Assembly: GCA_947627445.1 (NCBI GenBank)
Contig: CANQWA010000005.1
Span: forward strand, 19,626-83,625
Direction: 5' to 3'
Length of the DNA: 64,000 nt
DNA from: an uncultured Ruminococcus sp.
GTDB lineage: Bacteria; Bacillota; Clostridia; Oscillospirales; Ruminococcaceae
Part shown: piece by piece, positions 38,175 through 47,029 of the stretch
How the letters are laid out: every line of letters begins with the position of its first letter
Position numbering within the stretch: position 1 is the stretch's first letter
Position numbers and translations under genes: made by a program
The notes under the pieces: generated by a model
Database searches by the model: none
The model's input: the letters and a program-made list of their open reading frames with translations, nothing else
What the model was told of the DNA's origin: nothing

Positions 38175-39815
38175 ATGCTGAAACAACAATCCTTTCAGAA
38201 GGGCGCAGTCATTCTGCTGCTTTCCGCTGTGATCGCAAAGCTGCTGGGCGCATGCTTTAAGATCCCACTCACCAATGTGCTGGGCGGCACGGGCATGGGA
38301 TATTTCAGCAGCGCCTATGGGTTGCTGCTGCCAGTATATGCTCTATCTGTCACCGGATTGTCGGCAGCAGTGGCACAGGCGGTTTCACGGGCAGCTGCGC
38401 TTTCCCATTACAACGAGGTGCGGCGTATCCATACAGTAGCACGGCTTTCCTGCGGCATCTTCGGACTGCTGCTCAGCGGCATGATGCTCCTTCTTGCCGA
38501 ACCCTTTGCTTTTCGCATCGCAGTTCAGCCAAATGCACTGTTTTCCATACTTGCCATTGCTCCAGCATCGCTGTTCGGCTGTCTGACTGCGGTAGAACGG
38601 GGATACTGGGAGGGGCTGCAAAACATGACACCCACTGCCATTTCCCAAGCCATTGAAGCGGTAGCAAAACTGGGACTGGGACTGTGGTTCTGTTGGTGGG
38701 CTCAAACCCATCCGGAGATCGTCTGCGCATGGGTCCCTCCCGATGTACCTCTTTCGGCATTGACCGCAGCGGCAGCCGTTCTGGGCGTGACCTGTTCTAC
38801 TCTCATCGGATGGCTGTATTTTCTCATCCGTGGCATGTCCGGAAAACACAAGCTCCCCGCCGGTACAGATACCGCCTCTTCTATGTTTGTGATTCTCCGG
38901 CGTCTGCTGTATGTGATGATCCCCGTGGCACTTGGCTCTCTGGTGACCAATCTGACCTCTCTGCTGGATCTGGTCACTATGATGCATTGTCTGGGGCGGG
39001 CACAGACTTTCTATCCGGAAGCATTGGCACAACGTTTTGGCACAATCGCTGCAAGCCCGGATTTTCCAGCCTTTGTCTACGGTTCATTTACCGGCATGGC
39101 GGTCACGGTATTCAATCTGATACCCTCTGTGACAAATATGCTGGGAAAAAGCGCACTGCCCCGCACGGCAGCTTTATGGGCGACTCATGACAAAGCTGCT
39201 GTTGCCGCCCACGCCCGCACTGTGATCTCCGCAGCAGCGCTGATTGCTCTCCCGGCTGCCGGAGGACTGGCAGTGCTGGCAGAACCGGTGATGTTGGTGC
39301 TGTACGACGGCAGACCGGAGGAAGCTGTCATTGCTGCCAGCGCACTCCGGTCGCTGCTTCCGGGTATGGTCTGTCTTTGCCTGACTTTTCCCCTTTGCAG
39401 TATTTTGCAGGGCTTGGGAAAAGCCGTTCTGCCGGTAAAATATATGCTGGCAGGTGTGATCGTCAAGCTGGCTGGCAATCTGCTGCTGATCTCTCACCCG
39501 GCATTCTGCATCACCGGTGCAGGAATCGCCACCAGTGCCTGCTACATACTCCTATTGATCATGATTCTCTGGGGGCTGCGCCGTGTTCTCGGAGAGAAAA
39601 TAGGTATTGGAGAGGCACTTCTGCCCTTTCTCCTCGCCACAGCCGTCTGTACTTTGACAGCGCTTCTCATCTATCGATGCACGTGTACCTGGAAGCCCTA
39701 CTACACCGCTGCACTCTGCACAGCAGGCGGTGGGTGCAGCTATGGCGTGATGCTATGGCTGATACGAAGATTTTTCTCTTCAAAAAGAAAGGCATCTCCT
39801 AATCCCGTTTCTTGA
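38175..39815 (+). CDS. SpoVB-like MOP-superfamily lipid flippase
   Basis: Multidrug/oligosaccharidyl-lipid/polysaccharide exporter family, close to SpoVB and the lipid II flippase MurJ/Amj group in role. 546 residues with about 14 membrane segments. The N-terminus QSFQKGAVILLLSAVIAKLLGACFKIPLTNVLG is typical of SpoVB, as are YALSVTGLSAAVAQAVSR and the repeat-like second half. ATG 38175 follows GATAGGAGAAATTT. Convergent with gtrA, overlapping by 17 bases. It may flip lipid II or another undecaprenyl-linked glycan; the substrate is inference. Confidence 0.85.
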   Translation: MLKQQSFQKGAVILLLSAVIAKLLGACFKIPLTNVLGGTGMGYFSSAYGLLLPVYALSVTGLSAAVAQAVSRAAALSHYNEVRRIHTVARLSCGIFGLLLSGMMLLLAEPFAFRIAVQPNALFSILAIAPASLFGCLTAVERGYWEGLQNMTPTAISQAIEAVAKLGLGLWFCWWAQTHPEIVCAWVPPDVPLSALTAAAAVLGVTCSTLIGWLYFLIRGMSGKHKLPAGTDTASSMFVILRRLLYVMIPVALGSLVTNLTSLLDLVTMMHCLGRAQTFYPEALAQRFGTIAASPDFPAFVYGSFTGMAVTVFNLIPSVTNMLGKSALPRTAALWATHDKAAVAAHARTVISAAALIALPAAGGLAVLAEPVMLVLYDGRPEEAVIAASALRSLLPGMVCLCLTFPLCSILQGLGKAVLPVKYMLAGVIVKLAGNLLLISHPAFCITGAGIATSACYILLLIMILWGLRRVLGEKIGIGEALLPFLLATAVCTLTALLIYRCTCTWKPYYTAALCTAGGGCSYGVMLWLIRRFFSSKRKASPNPVS

Positions 39816-40296
39816 ACACCACCAGTTTGCTGAACAAATAGTTCAAGATTAGGATGACCACCTGGGCTGCAATCTTCACCATGAAGGAACGCCATGTCAC
39901 AATTTTTCCGTTTACCGTGGCAAAAAAATGATTCCCAAGCTCCATCATGGCAAGCTCCAGAAAATATGTCACAAACCGTGCGCTGTAAAACATGACAAAT
40001 TCCCGCCAGAACGCCGCCTTGGTATGCGTCCCGCTTTTAAATACATACTTTTTGTTGGTAAAAAATGCAAATGTCACAGCGACGATCCAGGAGATTGTCG
40101 TTGCCAGAAAGGTATTGAGCCATCCCGCCACATGGAGCTGATTGAACAGCGCCGTAGGAAGCACTTGAAAAATCAGGGAAACGACTGTAGTCAGACCGCC
40201 CACGATAATATACATCCACACGGATTCATGGTCATACCACAGCTTTTGGATGGGCTTTGGCATTCTGGAGATCACCCATGCAATTAATTTTTCCAT
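39799..40296 (-). CDS. GtrA-family membrane protein
   Basis: 165 residues with four predicted membrane segments, matching GtrA (YIIVGGLTTVVSLIFQVLP at TM1, NTFLATTISWIVAVTFAFFTNKKYVF across TM2). GtrA proteins move or present undecaprenyl-phosphate-linked sugars in surface polysaccharide modification. Start ATG 40296. Convergent overlap with the flippase gene. Confidence 0.85.
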   Translation of the reverse strand: MEKLIAWVISRMPKPIQKLWYDHESVWMYIIVGGLTTVVSLIFQVLPTALFNQLHVAGWLNTFLATTISWIVAVTFAFFTNKKYVFKSGTHTKAAFWREFVMFYSARFVTYFLELAMMELGNHFFATVNGKIVTWRSFMVKIAAQVVILILNYLFSKLVVFKKRD

Positions 40297-40347
40297 TTCA
40301 TATCCTTCCTTTCATGGTATATCAAACGTAAAATATTCGTAAAGTCC

Positions 40348-40376
40348 TTGATTCTTTTGTGATTTTATGGTATGAT
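40348..40376 (+). promoter_or_regulatory. Promoter of the CNNM-type gene
   Basis: TTGATT, 17 bases, TATGAT, about 45 bases before GTG 40425. Confidence 0.65.
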
Positions 40377-40424
40377 GTAGCATACAGACATGGATAACTT
40401 GTCAGATTCTTAGGAGGAAACATT

Positions 40425-41675
40425 GTGGTTTACGTCATACCGATTCTGATATTACTCATTCTTTCTTCGCTATTTTCCAGTACAGAAACTGCCTTTGCCT
40501 GTGTAAACAAGATACGCATGAAGCATCTGGCAGACAACGGCGACAAACGTGCCGGGACTGCGCTGAAAGTCGCCAACAAATATGAGCAAGCGCTGACTGC
40601 TATCCTGGTGGGTAATAATATCGCCAACATCGGCTCTTCCTCTTTGGCAACGGTTTTATTCACAAGGTATTTCGGCTCGGCTGGTGCAGCCATTTCCACC
40701 ATCGTGATGACCATTCTGGTACTTACCTTTTGCGAGGTGCTGCCCAAGTCTTACGCCAAATCCCACGCAGACAAATTTGCTCTTGGCTTCGCCGGCATTC
40801 TCTCCAAATTTATCATTCTGATGACACCCTTTGTCCTGCTGTTCGATCTGATGTCCCGTGCGTTCCAATCGAAAGATGAAACGCCGTCTGTGACAGAGGA
40901 TGAACTGAAATATATCATTGATGAGATCGAAGAGGAGGGTGTTCTGGAGGAACAGGAAAGTGATCTGGTGATCTCTGCTCTGCAATTTGACGAGACATTG
41001 GTCACCGATATCCTCATTCCACGTGTCCGGATCGCTGCCCTTTCATCAGATGCCACCATTGACGAAGCCAGAGATCTGTTTCTGAACAGTCAGTTCTCCC
41101 GGTTTCCCGTCTATGAAAAAAATTTGGACAATATCATCGGCATGATCACCAACAAAGACTTTTTCCGGCTGATATGCGGTCAGTTTCAGACATTGCAGGA
41201 GATCACACACGATGTGATCTATGTGCCGGAAACCAAATGCATCAGTGAAGTCCTGAAAGAAATGCAGCGTGCCAAAACGCATCTTGCCATTGTGGTAGAT
41301 CAATACGGCGGCACAAGAGGCATGGTGACACTGGAGGATATTATTGAAGAACTGGTGGGAGATATCTATGATGAAAGCGACGAGGTTCTTCACGAGCTTC
41401 AAAAAATTGAGTCTCATGTCTACACAGTCACCGGATCTGTCAGCATCAGCGACGTCTGCGGCAGGCTGGATGAGGAGGATAAACCAGAAAAGATTCCTGA
41501 AACAGATTCTACCACCATCGGCGGATGGGTCATGGAGCTTCTGGGACATATTCCGAAGCCAGGAGAAACTGCTTCCAGCGGGTTATTCCATTTCACGGTG
41601 CTGGAATCTGACAATCAGACGGTAAAATTAGTCCAGTTAAACATGACACCGGAAACAAAACCGGAAGAAAAATAG
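40425..41675 (+). CDS. CNNM/HlyC-CorC family membrane protein (DUF21-CBS-CorC)
   Basis: 416 residues in the family order: DUF21/CNNM membrane domain with about four segments (residues 1-135; SSTETAFACVNKIRMKHLADNGDKRAG is typical), two CBS domains (about 190-310; DILIPRVRIAALSS and RAKTHLAIVVDQYGGTRGMVTLEDIIEELVGDI) and a C-terminal CorC/HlyC domain (about 330-405). Such proteins take part in Mg2+ or other divalent cation extrusion; older labels say hemolysin. GTG start behind AGGAGGAAACATT. It is convergent with a CorA-type gene, so two divalent-cation genes adjoin. Confidence 0.9.
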   Translation: MVYVIPILILLILSSLFSSTETAFACVNKIRMKHLADNGDKRAGTALKVANKYEQALTAILVGNNIANIGSSSLATVLFTRYFGSAGAAISTIVMTILVLTFCEVLPKSYAKSHADKFALGFAGILSKFIILMTPFVLLFDLMSRAFQSKDETPSVTEDELKYIIDEIEEEGVLEEQESDLVISALQFDETLVTDILIPRVRIAALSSDATIDEARDLFLNSQFSRFPVYEKNLDNIIGMITNKDFFRLICGQFQTLQEITHDVIYVPETKCISEVLKEMQRAKTHLAIVVDQYGGTRGMVTLEDIIEELVGDIYDESDEVLHELQKIESHVYTVTGSVSISDVCGRLDEEDKPEKIPETDSTTIGGWVMELLGHIPKPGETASSGLFHFTVLESDNQTVKLVQLNMTPETKPEEK

Positions 41676-41680
41676 ACATA

Positions 41681-41713
41681 AAACGTCCCCGATGATCTCG
41701 GGGGCGTTTTTCC
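41681..41713 (+). terminator. Terminator of the CNNM-type gene
   Basis: 12-bp stem AAACGTCCCCGA / TCGGGGGCGTTT with one wobble pair, then TTTCC. It could serve both converging genes. Confidence 0.85.
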
Positions 41714-41732
41714 TTTATCGGAGGAATTTCTT

Positions 41733-42662
41733 CTATTTTTTCTTATACAACAACAGGATCATCGCCACCATTGCAGTCAGTACAATAGCAGCCACTGTCG
41801 GGATCCAAGTAAACTGCGCACCGGGCAGATCTGACGTATTCATCCCATAAAAGCTGAACACCATGGTCGGGATCGCCAGAATAATCGTAATGATAGTCAA
41901 CCGCCACATCACAATATTCAGATTATTGGAGATCACAGAACCGAATGCCTCTACGATCCCTGCCAGAATGCCTGAATAAATGGTTGCCATCTCCTGCGCC
42001 TGTTTCAGTTCAATGAGGACATCCTCCAGCAGATCCTGATCTTCCTCATAGAGTTTGACGACTCTGCCTCGAAGAATCTTATTCATGGTCACATCATTGG
42101 ATTTTAGGGACGTAGAAAGATAGATTAGAGACTTTTCCAGTTCCAGCATCTGGATCAGCTCGTGGTTTTTCATAGCACCATGAAGCTTTCTCTGCATGAC
42201 TGTGGAGGTCTTGTCGATCTGCTTCAGATAGATCAGGAATGAAGCTGTGATGTTCATCATCAGCCGAAGCACGAACTGTGTCCGGAACTGGGTCTGGATA
42301 TTCCGCAGTCTGCCTTCTACAACATCGTCGATCACTTTATTCTCCCGCAGAGAAATGGTAAACACGTTCTGTTCCGTGAGAATGATGCCCAGAGGCATGG
42401 TGTAGAAGATCAGCGTATCGTCCTTCTGCACATCAGAAACAGCCGTGTCTACGATGATCAGTGTCTGGTTTTCCTCCTGTTCCACACGGGAGGATTCCTC
42501 TTCGTCCAGGGAGGATTTCAGAAAATCGCTGTCCAGTCCGTACTTGTCAATGAGCATTTTTCGCTCCTGCGCTGTGGGATCTACCACAGATACCCAGCAG
42601 CCGGGCACAATGTCCTCCAACTCGATCAAACGGCTGTCAACGGTTTTATAGTAAGAAATCAA
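41733..42662 (-). CDS. CorA-family divalent cation transporter
   Basis: CorA/MIT-type Mg2+ (or Co2+/Zn2+) channel. 309 residues: cytoplasmic alpha/beta funnel domain, long helices (residues 150-250), then two C-terminal membrane segments joined by the signature FYGMNTSD. The last residues are LLLYKKK. I place the start at TTG 42662 (reads MISYYKTVDS), 8 bases after AAAGGTGG; the track's GTG 42674 sits inside that ribosome site. The mRNA leader is about 140 bases and holds a 25-codon peptide gene. Confidence 0.88.
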   Translation of the reverse strand: MISYYKTVDSRLIELEDIVPGCWVSVVDPTAQERKMLIDKYGLDSDFLKSSLDEEESSRVEQEENQTLIIVDTAVSDVQKDDTLIFYTMPLGIILTEQNVFTISLRENKVIDDVVEGRLRNIQTQFRTQFVLRLMMNITASFLIYLKQIDKTSTVMQRKLHGAMKNHELIQMLELEKSLIYLSTSLKSNDVTMNKILRGRVVKLYEEDQDLLEDVLIELKQAQEMATIYSGILAGIVEAFGSVISNNLNIVMWRLTIITIILAIPTMVFSFYGMNTSDLPGAQFTWIPTVAAIVLTAMVAMILLLYKKK

Positions 42663-42698
42663 ACCGGATACCACCTTTCTGCAAGGCAGTCCGATTCC

Positions 42699-42776
42699 TT
42701 AGCGGCGGCACTGCCCTGTTTTGTTTTGTTGTATGTTTTTCTGCATCTGTTGCAAAGGATATGGGTCAGCGTTCAT
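42699..42776 (-). CDS. Leader peptide (uORF) upstream of the CorA-type gene
   Basis: 25-codon ORF missing from the track. ATG 42776 follows AGGAGG with 6-base spacing, as good a ribosome site as any gene here. The product starts MNADPYPLQQMQ and ends GQCRR. It lies between the promoter (42810-42838) and the corA start, ending 36 bases upstream of TTG 42662. The N-terminus has an acidic residue followed by proline (ADPYPL), similar in layout to MgtL of enterobacteria (EPDP), a peptide through which low Mg2+ alters ribosome behaviour and mgtA expression. Downstream, GGCAGT / ACTGCC can pair across the uORF stop, and CCTTT within the uORF could pair with the corA ribosome site AAAGG. Role as a Mg2+ sensor is inference. 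Confidence 0.6.
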   Translation of the reverse strand: MNADPYPLQQMQKNIQQNKTGQCRR

Positions 42777-42809
42777 ACCGCACCTCCTCTTTCTTTTTAT
42801 TACATTCCT

Positions 42810-42838
42810 ATTATACCAGAAAAAAACCAGTTTGACAA
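42810..42838 (-). promoter_or_regulatory. Promoter of the CorA-type transcript
   Basis: Minus strand TTGTCA, 17 bases, TATAAT, about 30 bases before the leader peptide ATG. Confidence 0.8.
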
Positions 42839-42876
42839 GATGATTTCTGTAAAATTCACATAATTTTATGCAAAAT

Positions 42877-42927
42877 TAAGGCAACACCGCACAAAGCCGT
42901 CAGGCGTTCTTTGTGCAGTGTTGCCTT
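42877..42927. repeat. Palindromic repeat family A, short copy 2
   Basis: 51 bases, TAAGGCAACACCGCACAAAG / CTTTGTGCAGTGTTGCCTTA with one mismatch and the loop CCGTCAGGCGTT, flanked by TA. It lies just past the 3' end of pflA and may end the pfl transcript. It is followed directly by GAACTTGTTC, the end of repeat family B. Confidence 0.8.
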
Positions 42928-42967
42928 AGAACTTGTTCCGTAGCTTTTTCCACACCAATCTCGTTAT

Positions 42968-43723
42968 TTATCCCGAATGCATGGTTTCCTGCAAACGTGC
43001 TTTCAAGCCCTCCATAATGATCTCCTTGGCATGGATCGCCTGTTCCTTGGTCGCAGGCTCTACACCATGAAGCGGATATTCTATCCCCAGATTCTCATAT
43101 TTCACTTCGCCCATGGTATGATAGGGCAACACATCCAGTGCTTTGAGATTATCCAAGCCTCCGATAAAATACCCCAGCTCACGCAGATATTTCTCATTCA
43201 GCGTTATGCCTGGCACAACCACATGACGAATCCAGAGAGGAATTTTTTTCATTTTCAGATATTCCGCAAATTCCAGAATATGCTTGTTTTCCTGCTTTGT
43301 CAGCTTTTTATGCTCCTCCGGGTCAATGTGCTTGATATCCAGCATCACCAGATCCGTCACCGCCATCAGCCTGTCATATTCCGCCTGCTTTTCCGGTCGG
43401 TACATAATGCCTGACGTGTCCAGACAGGTGTGGATTCCTTTCTTCTTTGCTGCCTCAAACAGCGCCGTGAGGAATTCCATCTGCACCAAGGGTTCACCGC
43501 CGGTCGCCGTAATACCGCCGCCGTGAAGAAATTCCTTGACGCCGTCATATTCCTCCAGGATAGATTCTACACTGCGCAGATTTTCGCTTCGTCCTTTTGC
43601 CCACGTATCCGGATTATGACAATACAGGCAGCGCATGGGACATCCCTGAAAAAAAACCACAAACCGGATACCCGGGCCGTCTACCGTGCCAAAGCTTTCC
43701 GTCGAATGCACATATCCTTCCAT
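42968..43723 (-). CDS. pflA: Pyruvate formate-lyase activating enzyme
   Basis: Radical SAM enzyme that abstracts hydrogen from the glycine of PFL. The 4Fe-4S motif is QGCPMRCLYCHNPDTW (CxxxCxxC); GGGITATGGEPLVQ and DIKHID follow, as in PflA. I start at ATG 43723 (MEGYVHSTES), 6 bases from GGAGG; two earlier ATGs lie in or next to the ribosome site. 251 residues. Last gene of the pfl operon, 104 bases after the glycyl-radical gene. Its target glycine is in that separate small protein. Confidence 0.95.
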   Translation of the reverse strand: MEGYVHSTESFGTVDGPGIRFVVFFQGCPMRCLYCHNPDTWAKGRSENLRSVESILEEYDGVKEFLHGGGITATGGEPLVQMEFLTALFEAAKKKGIHTCLDTSGIMYRPEKQAEYDRLMAVTDLVMLDIKHIDPEEHKKLTKQENKHILEFAEYLKMKKIPLWIRHVVVPGITLNEKYLRELGYFIGGLDNLKALDVLPYHTMGEVKYENLGIEYPLHGVEPATKEQAIHAKEIIMEGLKARLQETMHSG

Positions 43724-43827
43724 CATTTTCCTCCTTTTCAAAAAGATACAGCAAAGGGCGCACGAGATGTACGCCCATTGTCTGTTCCCGCATACCGCAG
43801 GATCTTTTCAGTTGACAAAATGATGCA

Positions 43828-44067
43828 TTACAGACCAGCGTGGAATGTTCTGTTGATGACATCATCCTGCTGTTCCTTTGTCAGCTTGATAAAGTTAACA
43901 GCATAGCCGCTGACACGAATGGTCAACTGCGGATACTTTTCCGGATGCTGCTGTGCATCCAGCAGAGTCTCACGGTTCAGTACGTTTACGTTCAGGTGAT
44001 GACCGCCTTTTTCCGCATAGCCATCCAGCAGACCTACCAGATTTTCAACTTGTTTTTCGTTTGCCAT
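43828..44067 (-). CDS. Stand-alone glycyl-radical domain of pyruvate formate-lyase
   Basis: 79 residues that align with the C-terminal end of full-length [24 protein letters not shown], then [19 protein letters not shown] with the radical glycine at about residue 54, and [17 protein letters not shown] 44067 has its own site, GAGGAGG with 8-base spacing, so it is a normal gene and not the tail of a frameshift. The core PFL gene upstream lacks this domain. It resembles E. coli GrcA/YfiD and T4 Y06I, which replace a damaged radical domain, but here it is expected to be the only radical domain supplied by the operon. Confidence 0.92.
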   Translation of the reverse strand: MANEKQVENLVGLLDGYAEKGGHHLNVNVLNRETLLDAQQHPEKYPQLTIRVSGYAVNFIKLTKEQQDDVINRTFHAGL

Positions 44068-44109
44068 AATAAAATCCTCCTCTAAAAATATAGTGTGAAA
44101 TTGTAAAGC

Positions 44110-44319
44110 TTACGCTTCATCTATCAGTTCAGTTGGCTGACAACATGCCATATTCCCTTTCGAGCAATCCATGCTGCGATAGGTTTTCACATTCATGCCT
44201 TCTCCGACCAGATCTTCCTGAGAAACGGTCAGATGACCGCTTCCGTCCTCCATGAGCTTTTCGATCATATCTACCAACTCATCGGATTTATCATGATCTT
44301 TCAGTTCGTGCTGTGCCAT
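44110..44319 (-). CDS. Unknown 69-aa protein inside the split pfl operon
   Basis: ATG 44319 follows AAAGGAGG with 9-base spacing. The acidic N-terminal half reads DELVDMIEKLMEDGSGHLTV; the C-terminal half has a cysteine cluster, MDCSKGNMACCQPTE (Cys 52, 59, 60). I recognise no family. The first half lines up without gaps with residues 9-27 of the glycyl-radical protein ([19 protein letters not shown]): 7 identities in 19 plus several similar residues. It could be a diverged duplicate of that segment that gained a cysteine tail, or chance. Its place between the two PFL parts suggests a role in assembly, activation or protection of the enzyme. Confidence 0.7.
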   Translation of the reverse strand: MAQHELKDHDKSDELVDMIEKLMEDGSGHLTVSQEDLVGEGMNVKTYRSMDCSKGNMACCQPTELIDEA

Positions 44320-44424
44320 GACACTGCGCCTCCTTTCTCTGATTGCAAAAGAATTTCAGGAATCCAACACGATTGCTCAACACTCGTCTTACAAGCATTT
44401 CGGATCGTGTCAGAACACCCGGCG

Positions 44425-46515
44425 TTATTCTTTCCCTTCCATAGCCTCCCGGATAGAAGCAATATCAATATCACCTGCAAATACAGCAGTGTCCTTGCCC
44501 AATGCATCCGGAATAATGGTAAAGGTATTGGAAATGCCATCCTGTGCGTTTTTCCACGGCAGCTTAGCAACAGAAGCCATAGAAGAAGCTGCACCGTGAG
44601 TATCACGACCGTGCATCGGATTTGCACCCGGTGCCAGCGGTTCGCCCTTCTTTCTGCCGTCCGGTGTATTACCGGTCTTCTTGCCGTATACCACGTTGGA
44701 AGTAATGGTCAGAATAGAAGTGGTGGGAACACCGCCTCTGTAGCAATAGTTGCTGCGAATCATATCCATGAACTTGTTCAGAATCTCAACTGCAATACTG
44801 TCTACACGATCGTCGTTGTTGCCGTATTTGGGGAAATCGCCCTCAATCTCGAAGTCGGTCACTACACCGAACTCGTCACGAATACACTTTACCTTTGCAT
44901 ACTTGATAGCGGACAAAGAGTCAGCAACGACAGACATACCAGCAATACCGGTTGCGAAATAACGCTTGACATCTCTGTCATGGAGCGCCATCTGAAGTGC
45001 CTCATAACAATACTTATCGTGCATGTAATGAATGCAGTTCAGGGTATCTACATACAGCTTAGCCAGCCATTCCATCATGTCGATATACTTGCTCATCACA
45101 TCATCATAATCCAGATAATCGCCTTCTACCGGACGATACTTGGGTCCCACCTGATTGTGTTTGCCGGTCTTGGCGTCGATTCTCTCATCTACACCGCCAT
45201 TGATCGCATACAGCAGGCATTTTGCCAGGTTTGCACGAGCACCGAAGAACTGCATTTCCTTACCCACACGCATAGAGGATACGCAGCAAGCAATAGCATA
45301 GTCATCACCGTGTGTCACACGCATCAGGTCATCGTTCTCATACTGGAAAGAAGAAGTGTTGATAGAGAGCTTTGCACAATAACGCTTGAATGCATCCGGC
45401 AGTCTTCTCGACCACAGAACGGTCAGGTTCGGCTCCGGTGCAGTACCCAGGTTCTCCAGGGTATGCAGATAGCGGAAACTGTTCTTGGTTACCAGCGTTC
45501 TGCCGTCAATGCCCATACCGCCGATGGATTCCGTTACCCACTGAGGGTCGCCGGAAAACAGTGCGTTGTATTCTGGTGTTCTTGCAAACTTCACCATACG
45601 CAGCTTCATAATGAAGTGGTCGATATACTCCTGTGCCTGCTCTTCTGTCAGTGTGCCGTTGTCCAGATCACGCTGGATATAGATATCCAGGAATGTGGAG
45701 GTACGTCCAAGGCTCATTGCTGCGCCGTTCTGATCCTTAACAGCACCCAGATATGCAAAATATGTCCACTGGATGGCTTCCTTTGCATTTGTTGCCGGAG
45801 CGGAAATATCATAGCCATACTTGAGCGCCATTGCCTTCAGAGCCTTCAGAGCCTTTACCTGCTCTGCCAACTCTTCACGCAGACGAATCTTTTCCTCGGT
45901 CATGGTGCCGGAAGTCACGGATTTCTGGTATTCCTTATCCTCGATCAGACGATCCACACCGTAGAGAGCCACACGGCGGTAGTCACCAATGATACGGCCT
46001 CTGCCGTAAGCATCCGGCAGACCGGTGATGATGGCATTGTGACGAGCAGAACGCATTTCCGGTGTATATACATCAAAAACGCCTTCGTTATGTGTCTTTC
46101 TGTATTCACGGAAAATATAGCTGATTTCTGGATCAACCTTATAGCCGTAGGATTCGCATGCTGTTTCAGCCATACGAATGCCGCCGAAGGGCTGAAGAGA
46201 ACGCTTCAAGGGCTTATCGGTCTGCAAGCCAACGATGGTTTCCAGGGACTGGTCAATATAGCCGGCTTCGTGGGAATTGACCTTGGATACAATTTTGGTA
46301 TCCATGTCGATGACGCCGCCGTTCTCACGTTCCTTCTGGAACAGAGCCAGTACCTGTTCCCACAGCTTTTTTGTGGCGTCTGTCGGACCTGCCAGGAAGC
46401 TTTCGTCACCCTCATAGGGAGTATAGTTCTTCTGGATGAAGTCACGCACGTCAACGCTGGTTTCCCAGGCACCGCCGACAAAGCCTTCCCATGCCTTTGT
46501 TGTTGTTTCTGCCAT
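44425..46515 (-). CDS. pflB: Pyruvate formate-lyase core without glycyl-radical domain
   Basis: Formate C-acetyltransferase catalytic barrel converting pyruvate and CoA to acetyl-CoA and formate. 696 residues with [10 protein letters not shown] near the N-terminus, [12 protein letters not shown], and the catalytic cysteine pair at about 410-411 ([13 protein letters not shown]). It stops after [15 protein letters not shown] plus about 20 unrelated residues (ending IREAMEGKE), exactly where full-length PFL would continue into the ~60-residue radical domain. That domain is encoded separately at 43828-44067. ATG 46515 follows AAAAGGAGTTTTTCAT. The 775-codon plus-strand ORF is a shadow. Confidence 0.95.
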   Translation of the reverse strand: MAETTTKAWEGFVGGAWETSVDVRDFIQKNYTPYEGDESFLAGPTDATKKLWEQVLALFQKERENGGVIDMDTKIVSKVNSHEAGYIDQSLETIVGLQTDKPLKRSLQPFGGIRMAETACESYGYKVDPEISYIFREYRKTHNEGVFDVYTPEMRSARHNAIITGLPDAYGRGRIIGDYRRVALYGVDRLIEDKEYQKSVTSGTMTEEKIRLREELAEQVKALKALKAMALKYGYDISAPATNAKEAIQWTYFAYLGAVKDQNGAAMSLGRTSTFLDIYIQRDLDNGTLTEEQAQEYIDHFIMKLRMVKFARTPEYNALFSGDPQWVTESIGGMGIDGRTLVTKNSFRYLHTLENLGTAPEPNLTVLWSRRLPDAFKRYCAKLSINTSSFQYENDDLMRVTHGDDYAIACCVSSMRVGKEMQFFGARANLAKCLLYAINGGVDERIDAKTGKHNQVGPKYRPVEGDYLDYDDVMSKYIDMMEWLAKLYVDTLNCIHYMHDKYCYEALQMALHDRDVKRYFATGIAGMSVVADSLSAIKYAKVKCIRDEFGVVTDFEIEGDFPKYGNNDDRVDSIAVEILNKFMDMIRSNYCYRGGVPTTSILTITSNVVYGKKTGNTPDGRKKGEPLAPGANPMHGRDTHGAASSMASVAKLPWKNAQDGISNTFTIIPDALGKDTAVFAGDIDIASIREAMEGKE

Positions 46516-46656
46516 ATGAAAAACTCCTTTTCGCTGAAATATCAGCAGAATTTAGTTTGAACTTATGCAAAATTCCGCCGCACAAAATCCCATTTCAGAT
46601 TTGTGTAAAATGCCGATTTCTGTAAAGATTGTCCGGCTTCATTTTGTTCTGTCTTA

Positions 46657-46685
46657 ATAATAACATATCTTAATAAGAATGTCAA
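46657..46685 (-). promoter_or_regulatory. Promoter of the pfl operon
   Basis: Minus strand TTGACA, 17 bases, TATTAT, with a leader of about 135 bases before ATG 46515. Confidence 0.8.
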
Positions 46686-46806
46686 TAGCTTTCGCAATAT
46701 TTCCCAAAAAAATTTTTTCCGAGACTGGTTTTTTTGTTTTTCCGCAGAAATCAAAGGCAGTTTTCATTAAAAAGAAAAGTGAATCTCCTTTTTTGATTTA
46801 CTTTTT

Positions 46807-46984
46807 TAAGGCAACACCGCACAAAGATGGTGCGGCAGATGCGCCGTCAGATTTTTTATCCGATTGGTTAGAAACGGCGCAGACATACGGACGTATGGTA
46901 AGGAGTTTCTGTGCAAGATGACGGAAAATAAGCAAGCAGATGACGTGCAAAGCCGCCAGGCGTTCTTTGCGCGGTGTTGCCTTA
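46807..46984. mobile_element. MITE-like repeat family A, 178-bp copy
   Basis: Terminal inverted repeats TAAGGCAACACCGCACAAAG and CTTTGCGCGGTGTTGCCTTA (one mismatch) with TA on both sides, the hallmark of Tc1/IS630-type insertion. The left subterminal part (ATGGTGCGGCAGATGCGCCG) and right part (AGCAGATGACGTGCAAAGCC) are shared with the copy at 52735-53067. No transposase is encoded. It separates the pfl promoter from the CmpB promoter. Confidence 0.85.
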
Positions 46985-46999
46985 ATGAAATCCAGAAAT

Positions 47000-47029
47000 T
47001 TGACAGGGCGCATCGGGCTATGATATAAT
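47000..47029 (+). promoter_or_regulatory. Promoter of the CmpB-like gene
   Basis: TTGACA, 18 bases, TATAAT, beginning 16 bases after the repeat element ends. Confidence 0.8.

Noticed and set aside
42699-42810. M-box (ykoK-type) Mg2+ riboswitch ahead of corA
   Set aside because: The leader is shorter than an M-box and lacks its conserved text; it instead holds a short ORF with a clear ribosome site.
44233-46560. 775-codon plus-strand ORF opposite the pfl genes
   Set aside because: It spans several real genes with motifs and ribosome sites on the other strand; Cys/His-rich nonsense composition.
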